Shown here piece after piece: positions 13,016 to 24,180 of a stretch of DNA of 64,000 nt (position 1 is its first letter; every line of letters begins with the position of its first letter). The DNA lies in contig JANUWF010002144.1 in the NCBI GenBank assembly GCA_026120185.1, forward strand, positions 1,426,001 through 1,490,000. Reading direction: 5' to 3'. This DNA comes from Voacanga thouarsii. Taxonomy: Eukaryota > Streptophyta > Magnoliopsida > Gentianales > Apocynaceae. Under the pieces are notes generated by a model. It saw nothing but the letters and a program-made list of their open reading frames with translations, made no database searches and had not been told where the DNA came from. The translations under genes and the position numbers were made by a program.

Positions 13016-13180
13016 TAGGACTATTCAAACGGTGTTCGGTTCGGTTTTCGATTTTGTAAATCGATTTTATTCGATTTTTATTTTTTTCCCAGCCCAACCG
13101 AACTGAACCGAAAATTTGTCAAAATCGTAATAACCGAACCGAAATTCTTTTGGTTCAGTTTGGGCTGAAATCGAAATTCA
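13016..13180. repeat. Left terminal and subterminal repeat of the hAT element
   Basis: The terminal TAGGACTATTCAAACGG is followed by repeated GGTTCGGTT/AACCGAACCGAA words in both orientations. Similar words occur at 18180-18332. Such subterminal motifs are typical transposase-binding sites in hAT elements; their role here is inferred. Confidence 0.8.
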
Positions 13181-13435
13181 AAAATGCTGCCCATTAAACA
13201 AAGCCCAACAGACATCCACTAAAATCCAAGTACAATATAAAGCCCAAAATATTAAAATTGGCCCAGTACACATTATCCAATCCAACCATTGTAACCAATA
13301 AGTCCAATACAATTACATTTACATTACATAATACATAGGCATAAAGAAAAAAATGTTATACAGCATCACATGATTCACATCAGTAGCCATCCAATAGCAA
13401 AAACAAGCTTTGCTATAACTGACGAGATAGAAAAT

Positions 13436-13651
13436 GCTTATCAAACAGGTTTCAAGAACTGAATTCTGGGAAGGGGTCGACTAGCAAGTTGGGCACCTCA
13501 ACAAAATGTCTTAAATCATCCTTCTGTTGCATGCTTTTTGAGCCACTGTGGATGGAATTCTACCATGGAAGGTGTAAGCAATGGTGTCCCTTTCCTATGC
13601 TGGCCTTACTTTGCAGACCAGTTCCTTAACCAAACGTACATCTGTGAATAA
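13436..13651 (+). pseudogene. UDP-glycosyltransferase fragment (PSPG box) captured in the hAT element
   Basis: In one plus-strand frame, codons from about 13436 read AYQTGFKN, a stop (TGA at 13460), ILGRGRLAS, and then the plant secondary-product glycosyltransferase (PSPG) signature. The signature runs from [11 protein letters not shown] through the conserved [16 protein letters not shown] and [10 protein letters not shown] to YICE, followed by TAA at 13649. The PSPG box is the UDP-sugar-binding motif of family 1 UGTs. The [11 protein letters not shown] form is most like UGT83A-type enzymes as I recall them. Only about 70 of roughly 460 residues are present, with one internal stop and no start, so it is a gene fragment. 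It lies inside the hAT ends and runs opposite to the transposase, consistent with transduplication of host sequence. It was too short to be called as an ORF. Confidence 0.85.
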
Positions 13652-14114
13652 GGAAAAAAAAATTTCAGAAAAAAGAAAACCAGAAAAAGAATAAGGTTGA
13701 TAATCTCTTTAACAGAAAAAGAAAACCAGAAAAAGACACAAAATTTCATCATCAGATTTACACTTAACAACCACAGACAAAATTTCCAAACTTCCACAAT
13801 TTGCAGGTAATACTAAGGAAATTTTATACTATTGTTGTGGTAAGATGTTGAAAACAACATAAACTTTATATCAGATCATCTAAATGAATATTTTATAAAC
13901 CAGTAAACAAATATCACTCATAAGAAATTCATTCTTTCTCTCTTTCATAAGCATTTACAGCAGTACAGGTATGGTAAGCCAGGGACAGATAACTACCATG
14001 GGAAGCAAATATAATGATCATCTTATCCAACTAAGGCTAAATGAATAATAAGAGATCAAATTATTCATAGAAGATTCCAGCCACCTCTTTAATCAACCAA
14101 GCAAATACACTACA

Positions 14115-14335
14115 AAAGAAGACCAAACATCCAAACATACTAAAAGAAGACCAAACATCCAAACATGACTAGACATCCAAACATTCACATTTTTCTCAAT
14201 GACTCCAAACATCCAAACATCAACATATTTCTCAATGACTCCAAACATCCAAATATCATCCAAACATCATCCAAACATTTAGAAATGAGACTATTCATCC
14301 AAACATCAATCAATATCTTCCTCCAAACATCTAGA
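14115..14335. repeat. Degenerate array of CCAAACATC words in the hAT element
   Basis: CCAAACAT or close variants recur about a dozen times. Larger units such as CTCAATGACTCCAAACATCC and AGAAATGAGACTATTC also repeat, at 14197/14233 and 14282/14334. This produces spurious repetitive ORFs. It may be a minisatellite or a cluster of protein-binding sites; the sequence does not tell which. Confidence 0.7.
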
Positions 14336-14647
14336 AATGAGACCATTCAAATTGCATCATATAAGTGTCAAAGAAAAAGAAAATCATTGAAAAATAGAGA
14401 TATGTTTGTAATATAGTTAAACTCCAACAACATATATAGCATTTCACTTTCCACCTTAAAGTAAGACAAAGAATTCTGTTACCCATTTCTGTCTTGGACA
14501 ATGAACATCAATCGCTTCAATTCTCTTCAAAGATCATGAATGGTTGATTCATGACCACATTTTGCAAATTCTACAAAAGGAAATTAAATGAAAAGTTAAA
14601 AAACAAATTAAGATATAAATAAATAAATATTTACAAGTATTAAAAAG

Positions 14648-16762
14648 CTAAAATAGAACATGAAATAGATTACCATGATCCATTTTTTCAAGAATGTCAA
14701 TATCTTCTTCAATATTAACTGGTTTTGCTTCATTGCGCAACCAATCTTTGGCACACATAAGACATTGCACCATTCTTGGAGTCAAAGAGCTTCTAAAAGT
14801 GTCAAGAACACGACCTCCCATGCTAAAAGCTGACTCAAAAGCAACCGTAGAAATTGGAGCAACCAATATATCACGAGCCATTTGAGCAACAATAGGAAAT
14901 CTTGGAGTATTAAACTTCCACCACTTTAGAATATCAAAATTATCTTCATCTTTTTCCATTTCTTCACCAAGAAACTTATCCAATTCACTTTTTGTATCAA
15001 CTCCCCCACCCTCATTAAGAAACATATCATACTCATGCCTAGTGTCTACTTTTAAATTTCGCCTTTTTAATGATGGCTTCAATGAATATTGTGAATGCTG
15101 ACTTGAAATTGAGCCAGAAGATGCACTTGATGATGGCAGTAGTGAGCAATAATCAATTTGAGAAATATTCATCCTCTTGTATTCCTCAAAAAGCTCATGA
15201 ATACCTTCCTTCACCTTATCCCCAAGAATAATATTATTCGGATGCATCTTTTGAATCACCCACCCAACATAATGCAATTTAAATCGGGGATCAAGAATAA
15301 CTACATAAAACATGATGAAATTCATTTTCTCATGATTCCCCCAATACTTATTGTATTTATTTCTCATTCTTTTTGCCATTTGACTCAACTCTCCATCATC
15401 ACTACATTCCCAAGTATTCAACAATTTAACCACATCACTAAGTTCATGAAGCACTTGATTTGAAGTCACATATAATGAGCCAGAAATCCGTAATGTAAGT
15501 TCATAGAAGTGACCCAAAAACTTTACAAAACGAGAAATATTATTCCAATCTTCCTCACTAGACAGCCCACCATGATCAACCAGTAGATCAAATTTAAAAT
15601 GTGAATCTCAATCTTCAAATCTTTCAAAGGCTTTTGCAAGACTCAAAGCTGTATTTAACATCAAATAAGTCAAGTTCCATCTAGTGGGAACATCCAAACA
15701 TAATAACCTCTTATTTTCTATCTTTTCCATTTCAACACATTCCTTAAACTTTTTCAACCTACTCGGAGATTGCCTTATATATCTAATAGCTGTTCGAACA
15801 CGAGTAATGGAAGGACATATCTCTTTTAAACCATCAGACACAACAAGATTTATTATGTGTGCTATACACTTCACATGAAGATACTTACCCCCAAGCAAAC
15901 TAGTACTCCAATTAGAAAATCTTTTCTTCAAATAACTAACAGCAACATTATTAGAACTCGCATAATCAACAGTAATTACAGACACATTTTCAATCCCCCA
16001 GTCAAATAAGCATTTTTTCACCCCTTTTCCAATCGTCTCACCTTTATGACTATCTATTAGACAAAAATTTAGAATCCTTTTATACAGTACCCAATCATCA
16101 TCTATAAAATGAGCAGCAGGACACATATAATTAATTTGCTATTCAGAAGTCCATAAATCAGTGGTAAGCCAAATTCTCTTAGATGAATATCTCAAAAACC
16201 CCTTCAATTTTGTCTTTTCTTCCAAATAGATATAATAACAATCCCTTGTAATGGTAATTCTAGATGAAATTTGGAAAGATGGACAAGCAACAGACATAAA
16301 ATGTCTAAATCCTTCTTTTTCAACAAATGAAAATGATTGCTCATCCACAATAATCATATATGCACATACCTTTCTAGTATCAGTTTGATTAAACCTCCAA
16401 ATAACAACTGAACCGAACTTACCACCATGTGCAAGTGAGTGTGGTTGTTGTTTTAGTTGGGTTGCATGAGCCTCATTATTGTATGAATTTTTCAAACAGC
16501 CTTTCATGCGATTTTTCAGTGAAGTAGTACCATTTATGCTAGGATCAGCTGCATAAGAAAGACTGCAATAATTGCACCTTGCTTTTTTTTCTCCATCTTT
16601 AGTTGTATGTTTAGTAAAATGTGACCACACAATTGATCGTGGTACTATTTCCCTTCTCTTCTTAGAACTTTGTTGGTTATTGCTTGAAGTATTAGACCTT
16701 TCATGACTTGTTGGATGATCTTGTGAATTACTCCTAGGGATACTGTCTGCTTGATTTGTCAT
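14648..16762 (-). pseudogene. hAT-family transposase with two nonsense codons
   Basis: One uninterrupted minus-strand frame runs from the ATG at 16762-16760 (MTNQADSIPRSN) to 14648, about 705 codons. It is broken only by TAG at 16139-16141 and TGA at 15608-15610; no frameshift is needed. N-terminal part (about 16650-16480): a BED-type zinc finger, SIVWSHFTKH...ARCNYC, whose distal His appears replaced by Asn (NRMKGC). Middle: RNase H-like fold with LTTDLWTSE and VITVDYASSNN (usual form TLDNASSN). C-terminus: hAT dimerisation domain with WWKFNTPRFP, AFESAFSMGGRVLD and CAKDWLRN. The open frame extends 33 codons further upstream, but TTGTAG just before the MTNQ codon looks like a splice acceptor, so I chose that start. 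It would catalyse cut-and-paste transposition, but this copy should not make full-length protein. Confidence 0.93.
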
Positions 16763-18180
16763 TCTACAACTAAAAATGTAAATAAGCTTAAGAGCTGTAA
16801 GTAAAAAATGTAAATGATAATCACTAGGCAAACTCTTCAAAGGATCAAGTTCACAAGACAATAAGAGATAGGATGCTAAGATAAATAATGATTAACCAAT
16901 CCTAACTCAAATGACTCAAGGGAATTTGAAATTCTAGGACTTCATCCCACCAATCTCAAGAGTTATGATATGAAAATTTAATACAAATGAAAGATGTAAG
17001 CTAAGAACTCGCGTAGATTTTAATACCAATTCTATCACACCAATTAACCAATATCAATCAATAGAGAATTCAAATCACTTAATTCCAGTTCAACAAGAGA
17101 CATCCAAGTCCTTAATTAACCCACAAAGCAATCTCAACAAATCAACTCAAAGCTCAAGCAAATTAACAATGGCAAACACCACCACAATTCAGTCTAACAA
17201 AGTAGTTATACTCAATACAAATTTAAGCATATCAATAGAATAAGACCAACTAAGCTCACAATGCTCAACACACTTCCATACTGTCAACAACTCCAATTCA
17301 CAAATCCACCAATACAGTCATAAGAGTTCACCTCAAAACCAAAACCAAGGCAATCTATTCAACAACAACACATTCACTGAATCAACAATTCATTCAAGTG
17401 CAACTCACTATAAATCAATTTTGCTCCCAATAGAGTAATGAGGCATTTAACAACCAATATCCCAAATTTCAAATTAAATGCAATCGACAGCTCAAAAATA
17501 CCCAAAACATCAAACATGGATAGATTAGAATTGAAAACATAAATCCCAAGGTCAAAAGTCACCACAGAAGGACCTCAATTTGTAAGGCCTATCTACTAGC
17601 TTTGAATTTGTCAGTTGCACTGGAAAACATTTTTTCGATCCGGGAGTTAACAAAAACAAAGAGAATCACAGATTTACAGGACTATGATAGATAATTAAGC
17701 TCATCGATTTGTTGGATAATCGAGTCAACTACGGCTACCAGCTGCTCTTGCAAATGGGGAGGCTACTTCAGTGCTGAAAGGGCCGAGAGAATTCTTCTTC
17801 TCTTATAAGAAACCCAAAAGTAAGCCGTTGCCGCCAAGCTGCTACTAGCAGGCTTCGCCGCTACGGGAACTTCTCATCCCTTCCAAAAGCTGCAGGCAAT
17901 CAGCTCTCCTGCTTATATTGTTGGGCTCCAAGCCTCCAACTCCAAGTCTCCAAGTTTGGCTACAGATTTTTTAGATTATATTGGGAATTTCTTTCTCTGG
18001 CAGCCGGCTTCTGGCAATGAAGAAGGAAAGGGAAAGGGAAAGGGAGTTGGGACTGAAAGGGAAAAGTAATAGGCACGAGCACAGTGAGCAAGAACAGCTT
18101 AGGGAGTTAGGGTTCTTTACATTTTTAGTTTTAACTTTTAATTTATTACACAAATAAATAATTTTTTTTATAATTCATAA
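16763..18180. other. 5' region of the hAT element, no gene seen
   Basis: This lies upstream of the transposase. About 16860-17570 is CA-rich with poly-glutamine-like wording and only chance ORFs. About 17690-18110 is less AT-rich, with GAAAGGG repeats (about 18020-18065) and could hold the transposase promoter or first untranslated exon. I recognise no protein. Confidence 0.5.
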
Positions 18181-18332
18181 TTCGGTTTTTCAGTTCGATT
18201 GACTTTTAATTCAACTGAATCGAAAAACGAACCGAACTTTCTAATCCTTGCTTGAACCGAACCGTATACCTTAGAAAATCGAACCGAACTCATATATTCA
18301 ATTCGGTTCGGACCGATTATTGAATAGCCCTA
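18180..18332. repeat. Right subterminal and terminal repeat of the hAT element
   Basis: Multiple GAACCGAAC/GTTCGGTT words lead to the terminal complement TAGGGCTATTCAATAATCGG at 18332. It mirrors 13016-13180 and abuts the right CCAAGAAC target duplication. Confidence 0.82.
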
Positions 18333-18340
18333 CCAAGAAC

Positions 18341-18996
18341 AATAACACTTTGTAGAGCTTTACTTCTTATCTTCATCAAGACTTGAACTATCCACTATTC
18401 CGCCACTCAATAATCATTCAAAATATGAAGACTTTGCTTGAAGAATTAAAAAATATATAAAAAAATAAATTCTATTTTAACACTTTTTGTTAAGAAAATG
18501 AAGAGATTTGAAGATTATGAGATAAAGAGGAATGACAATAAGAGAGTTTGAGAGAGTTAGAGAGTGTTTGGTGAGTTTTGTGTGAATTATGAGGTATTTA
18601 TAGAGTTTTGAGGGGTTATGAGAAGAATATAGCCGTTGAGGGTCCAAAAGTAAAAAAAAAAAAAAAACCTTGACCATTGAGGGGCCAAAAAATAAAATAC
18701 CATCAAATTATTTACATTTTGTAATTTATATCTTTTATTTTGTTTACTTTTTCTATTATCAATAAATTTTATATACTTTAAAATATCTTTTCACCGCCTT
18801 AAATGGTTATTTCGACAAAGGTAAAATTTCTTTTACTTTTAAAAAAGGTAAAAATAACACATCAATTACATTTTCCCTCTAATATATCCTAATAACCACC
18901 CACTTCCCTCCCTCTACTGAAATCAGGATTTTCAAATTTTAATCTCATTATTTCATTTTGGGCTTGTTAGTATGGCATCGTCTTCATCCCACTATT
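18341..18996. other. Flank between hAT and copia element E; promoter-like AT-rich DNA
   Basis: No gene is seen. Minus-strand reading of 18480-18640 has TATAAATACCTC (near 18595) followed by a CT-rich, leader-like stretch rich in CTCTC. This is the layout of a transposon or gene 5' end. It may be the other half of an older element interrupted by the hAT insertion, with 12750-13007 as the first half. This is inference only. Confidence 0.35.
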
Positions 18997-20961
18997 TGTT
19001 AGAATATATGTCCTCTAGACTAGTTTATCTGGTGTAATTGTCAAATTTATTAATAAAAGAATTTATTCTTTAAATTTGTTTATGAATTTACATTTTATTT
19101 GTGCACGATTTTCATTTGGAAAGAACCCATTGTGTTTAAGTAAGTGATCCATGTGAATGGTGGTCTTTCACAGTAAGATATGGATTACGGGTTACTTAAC
19201 ACATAAATGTTTGTTATTAACCTATTGATGAGAATGAGAATCTCATCATGTATAAGTTATTATGTTATGAATTCCAAATGAAAAATGGCTTACCTTTAGC
19301 CAGTGAGTAGTCCACTCACTTCATAGCATGAGCATATTTCGAATACGTAGAATAGAACCTATAATAGTAGTTTCTAAAAATATTATTTAAAAGAAACCCA
19401 AACTATTATTGCTACAACGTGGACTAATAATCTACCGCTTGAGTATGAATTGGTAGTCTGACGAAGCTAGAAGCATATACTTTGATACACTATAATTAAG
19501 GTTTTCTCATAGAACCAATATACTTCTATGTTGGGTAAATATGACTAGTTAGTTAAAATAGACTTGTACAAGATAACTTATACGCTATATCGTCCATTGT
19601 GCTTGTTCAAAAGATCTAATTATCCAGGGCCCTAGGAAACATGACTTGGATGTTTACGGGTAGCTCCTTTGAAAAGTGGAAACATTTCAGGAGTCGTGGA
19701 TCATTGGATTAGAAGTTTAAGGATGGTAGATGTCTATTAAAGAGGTGTTAGTACACTCTTCCTCTCTAATTGCACAATGATGCGTAGGATGATATTTTAG
19801 TCATTACACATGTAGGTCGAAGACTTTGCTAACGTAGTATTGTCCTTAGGGTCAATATTTCCTTATGGTGATATTAGAAAATATTTAAAATGTAAAATAT
19901 AGCTATTTATATAATAGGGGTATTTTGGTCATTTTAGTAGTCAAGGCGATATGTCTTTTGGTCCCCGAAATAGCCGTTAAGTTATGAAAGATTTGGGTTA
20001 AGAAATTGGTCTTGATAATTATAAGTTTTTATTTTATTAGTCTAATTTATTATTGGACTAGAATAAAATAAAATGTCCGAGAGAGAGTATTTATTTTAGA
20101 TTTAGGTTAAGAAATTAGTTTTGATAATTATGAATTTTTATTTTATTAGTCTAATTTATTATTGAATTAGAATAAAATAAAAGATTCGAGAGAGAGTATT
20201 TATTTTATTTAGTTTAATTGGTTAATTAATTATTCAAGACCCAAGACTCAGATTGAATAATTAAAAAATTAATCTGGATATAAATTAGATAAAAGGTATA
20301 AAATTTTATTTTGGTCTATTTGGACTTGTTAATTATTTATTAGGTTGTTTAATAAAGTTTAAAAAATAAATAATTGAGATTTATTATTTATGGGTGTTCA
20401 AACACAAGAATAAATAATTTTATCTGACCCAATGAATAAGACCAAGAGTAAAATATAACAAAATAATAAAATAAAATAATATAAATTAATTAATTAATGA
20501 AAATATAAAAAAATAACACGGGATGGAACCCGTATTAGTTCACGTGCAAGATAACAGAAAGCATTGACGCTTTCTGTTTGCACGCAGGTAGAGTCTCTCT
20601 CGCGACATCTGCTGAAATGAATATGAATTGAAGGCATTGATTGGTGGATGAGTGCTTCTGCATTCAATTTTTATTTCATAGAGACAAACCCAGAGAAAGC
20701 TTCGTTGAAGCTTTCACAAAAGTTGATCAAAACCCAATATTCAAACTTTCACCGGCTGTGCTACGGGCACTATTTCGAAAGATTAAGAACTTCGTGTGGA
20801 TAAAATGCAATAGACGTTTGTAAGGATATGAGCCACTAGCCTCAAATATCTTTATACAGACATCTACACCAGTGCGAATATGGCCATTCAATCACAGAGA
20901 TAAATTTTTTGTTTTCCTAACAAGTTTTTGTTTTGATGATTTTTATCATTTTAAGCCTTCA
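18997..20961 (+). repeat. 5' LTR of copia element E
   Basis: 1965 bp, starting TGTTAGAATATATGTCC and ending TTTTAAGCCTTCA. It aligns to the 3' LTR at 28110-29969. The 105-bp length excess is explained by a 109-bp tandem duplication at 19992-20209. The boundary is set by the primer-binding site at 20964. Confidence 0.93.
19992..20209. repeat. 109-bp tandem duplication in the 5' LTR of element E
   Basis: TTTGGGTTAAGAAATTGG at 19992 recurs as TTTAGGTTAAGAAATTAG at 20101. Both copies continue through a stretch that includes ATTTTATTAGTCTAATTTAT and end in GAGAGAGTATTTATTTTA. The 3' LTR has one copy. Confidence 0.82.
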
Positions 20962-20963
20962 AT

Positions 20964-20980
20964 TGGTATTAGAGTCATGG
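20964..20980 (+). other. Primer-binding site, element E (mutated)
   Basis: TGGTATTAGAGTCATGG matches the initiator tRNA-Met complement as seen in element B (TGGTATCAGAGCCATGG), with two C-to-T changes. Such transitions are typical of methylated, silenced copies. Confidence 0.88.
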
Positions 20981-22238
20981 TTTGACAAATGTAGGAAGCA
21001 TGTTAGGCTTAACTAAAATAAGAAAATATTTGTTTTGGTTGAAATTTGTGATTCTTCGTATTTACTGGTATGGGTAGTTTCACTGTAAGCTTCGTGAGTG
21101 AAAGTATAGGAATAATGGATTTTACTTGCTTTCATAGATATTGTGTAAGCCCAGGGTTATAAGGACATAAGCGGCTGTTTGGATGAGTCTTGATAAAAAA
21201 AAATGGTGAAAAAAGCGTGTGCGCAGAAGCTTTGAAACGCAGAGAAAATTTGGAGAAGAAGAAGCTATTGTGCAAGCCGTGGAGTCGAGTCGAGCCGAGC
21301 CGAGCTGACCAAGCCGAGGCGTCGAATGCTGTGAGAGGAATCGCGGCTTGCGAGCCTCAGCCGCGCTAGCCATGGATTGCAATCCGCTGCGCGGTCAGCA
21401 TTTTGACCGTGCAGCTGGGCGAGTGCGGGTGGGTCCCAAGTCCACCCGCCCAATCCGGCCCATGGGTTCTCTCATGGGCCGTGATCCAATGTGGCGGGTG
21501 CATGGAACCGATAAAAAAAAATTAATTTTTTATCCCAAACCAGGCGAAGTTATTTTTATTGTAATAGTTGGTATTCTCTGAATATGTTGCATGAAAAATA
21601 TTAGTAAAGAAAATTTAGGATTAAACAAAATCATTAATTAATGAATATGTTTAATTCTATTATTTGCACACTTAGGTTAAAAGAATAGAAAAGTATGAAA
21701 ACGTTTACAATTTTCTAACATGCTTATTTTCTTTTTGTACTTTATGTGCGCATTTTTTCAAAGACCAAAGTTTTTGAAAATCTTGACAAAGAAAAATATT
21801 TTTCTTAAATCAAATAGTTAATTTTAATTCGAATAAAAATTAATTCTTGAATATTTTTTCAAAGGATTTTATCATTGATATAGAAAATATATTGGATTCA
21901 GATATTTTTGTGAATTAAAATTCTATTTTGATTGAATTTTAACAAGAAAATTTATTTTTGTCAAATTAAACTTGAGATCAAAATCTCTCAAAAAATTTTT
22001 ATTGAAATTATTAACTTTATTAATTTAAATAAAATTAATCCATGAAAAATTTCTTAAAAGATATAAACCTTGACATAAAAATTTTTATGGGTTTAAATAT
22101 TTTATTTTGAGTTAAAAGAAAACTTAATTGAAATTTTTAAAATATATTTTAAGAAAAACCCTTATTTTAAAATACTAAATGGGAGAGGAGTTCCAACGGT
22201 CCTACGACTTCCATTACGATCCTCATTAGAGATCGTGG
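20981..22238 (+). other. Leader of element E, first part
   Basis: Untranslated leader between the primer-binding site and gag. It includes a GC-rich block (about 21270-21510), mostly on the same theme as 7197-7450 of element B: GGCCCATGGGTT, then a GATCCAATGTGGCGGGTGCA-type sequence. The rest is AT-rich without an ORF. Confidence 0.6.
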
Positions 22239-23764
22239 TATTAGGGATATGCCCTAGAGTCAATTTGTATTTATACTATTGTCTTTATGTATTATGTAAT
22301 AATATGAGGTATTTCTTTCCATGAATAGTGCATTTAGTTTTGTGATTATCAAGTACGTGACTTGATAGTAAAACCCTACAATCAATACAATGACTATTCT
22401 TAAATTGTCCCTGATCGATTATTATTAGTGGAATAATAATAAATTAATATTAGTATATTTGTGACTTGATGGTTATGTTTTACTGGTCATGGATATATGT
22501 GATATCAAGTTAAAATATAAATAAATGTTAGAGAACATTATATTGGACATGACCCACTGTGAGAGTACTTCATGGAACATGTCATAAGTACTTTCTAACC
22601 ATAATGATATTAAAAGTCCTTCGACCTGAATTCATCATAGTTTCCTACTTGATAAATTCTATATTTTGATGTTGTCTAATGTTGTCTTTAATTAGATAAT
22701 AAATTAGACCACTGTTGGATATAAAATAAACCAATGAGAGGAATATGATTGAGAGTGAAGAAATTTGTCCTTCTCAATTATGGGAGAGATATCCATGGGC
22801 CCCTTGATGAGTTAAACTGTTAAAATGTATGGCCGTGCTCAAATATATCAATTTGAGATATTAATATCATTTGTTTGAACAATCTATTATGATATTAAAA
22901 AGTAATTGATTAAGTTTAATAAGGATGACATATTTCGTTCCTTATGCTTAATTTGGATATTGTGTGACAAAAGGACTAAATATAAAGTTATGGTTTGACT
23001 CAAAGAGATCACTGATATTCATTTAACCTGGATAGTTAGAATGGTTTGTTAGAAATCGCTTTTAACTTGTGGGTCATTTAAATATGATTTGGGCACACTG
23101 CCAGTGTTAAATAAACCTACAGGGTCATACAACAAGTGAACTTGTTAGATTATTTTTTTGGTAACTAGGTTCGATAAATCTGGAAATATGCCTAAATTAA
23201 TCGAATCTAGAAAATTGACCAGATATAATGAATTTGGAAATATGTCCACATTCGATGTATTTGGATGATGTCCAGATTGTAAAAATCTGATTCGGTAAAT
23301 TAATTAGTTAAATTACCTAAATAATGGTAGAATCTTATCATATCATTTTTAATTTAATTTGAATTTAAATTAAAAATATGATAAGATATTACTAAAGTTG
23401 GACTCCAAGAGGTTCGGGTGGTTTTAAAAGAAGACCCTAGCCGTCTTTTTACGGAGGGCTTTCTGTTAAGAAAAATATTCATGCCTCCATTCATCAGAAA
23501 ATTTAAGCCTCTCAAACCCTAAACGTTAGCACTCCCAGGTTAACAAGTTGGTTCACCGTGTGTATCCGATAGAGGGGTTTGCACATTGCACCGTTTAGTG
23601 ATTGTTTGAGTTGCACATACAACAAAAAACCATATTTGAAAAGATCTTGATTACGCCAAATAGAGGTAATTCTGTAATCCCTAAATCGTCTTAATCGTTT
23701 GGCTTGGGTCCTCGAAAAGGATTCGTGGATATTTTTCGCATTTAGGAGTCCACAAATTCTAACA
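22239..23764 (+). mobile_element. Solo LTR of a second copia family nested in the leader of element E
   Basis: The segment starts TATTAGGGATATGCCCTAGAG and ends CACAAATTCTAACA. It interrupts sequence that is continuous in the leader of element B. It is flanked by near-identical 5-mers CGTGG (22234-22238) and TGTGG (23765-23769), read as a target duplication with one change. The head resembles the Angela/SIRE-type plant copia LTR start (TGTTGGGAAATATGCCCTAGAGG), with TG mutated to TA. No internal region is present, so it is a solo LTR of 1526 bp. A chance minus-strand ORF (23512-23865) crosses its right edge and is not a gene. Confidence 0.85.
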
Positions 23765-23769
23765 TGTGG

Positions 23770-24180
23770 GTCTCTTCGCGTCACCTTGGGAGTGAACATG
23801 TATAGAATGGGGATACCACAAGGATCTAAAACTAATGGATGGATGTAATTAATAACTTGGGACACGTGCTATGATCAACTAGTCTACGTTGGAGGTTATA
23901 GTGTGAGGAATGTCCATAGGAAATGAGAAGAAACGATCATCTTACGATGGAGTTATCTTCTAGATCATTACCTAGAAGGAAAATTAATTTGTAGTGGTTA
24001 ATACACTTAACTTAGAAAACTGTTAATCTTCCAAGAAGCTATGTCAGTTTTTCTAAGAGCTAAATTAATCATATTAAAGATAATAGTGATAGAGTTAACT
24101 ATTATTGGAATTAATATAAGGATAAAATCATAAATTATTTTTTTTTTACAAACTAAATTTTCTTTTATTTTCGATATTTC
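23770..24180 (+). other. Leader of element E, second part
   Basis: Continues the leader after the solo LTR, homologous to the complement of about 6180-6590 in element B. No gene is seen. Confidence 0.6.

Larger units (their letters stand above)
13016..18332 (-). mobile_element. hAT DNA transposon (5.3 kb) with captured gene fragment
   Basis: The ends are imperfect inverted repeats: the left end reads TAGGACTATTCAAACGG and the right end, on the complement, TAGGGCTATTCAATAATCGG. Both continue into CGGTTCGG-rich subterminal sequence. The element is flanked by a perfect 8-bp target duplication CCAAGAAC (13008-13015 and 18333-18340), the length expected for hAT. It carries a minus-strand hAT transposase (14648-16762), a plus-strand UDP-glycosyltransferase fragment (13436-13651) and a CCAAACATC-rich array. 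The perfect target duplication argues for a fairly recent insertion, although the transposase now has two stop codons. Confidence 0.93.

Noticed and set aside
13606..13797. Minus-strand ORF opposite the UGT fragment
   Set aside because: No recognisable protein; it is the shadow of the UGT reading and neighbouring AT-rich DNA.
14165..14416. Repetitive ORF with HPNI/NDSK units
   Set aside because: It arises from the CCAAACATC array and has no upstream coding context.
12750..18996. Inversion of the segment between elements B and E by LTR-LTR recombination
   Set aside because: It predicts CGGAA at 12750 from the right flank of E, but the sequence there is GCGCC, so this simple model fails.
23512..23865. 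117-residue minus-strand ORF
   Set aside because: It spans the right edge of the solo LTR into the leader of element E, so it joins unrelated sequences by chance.
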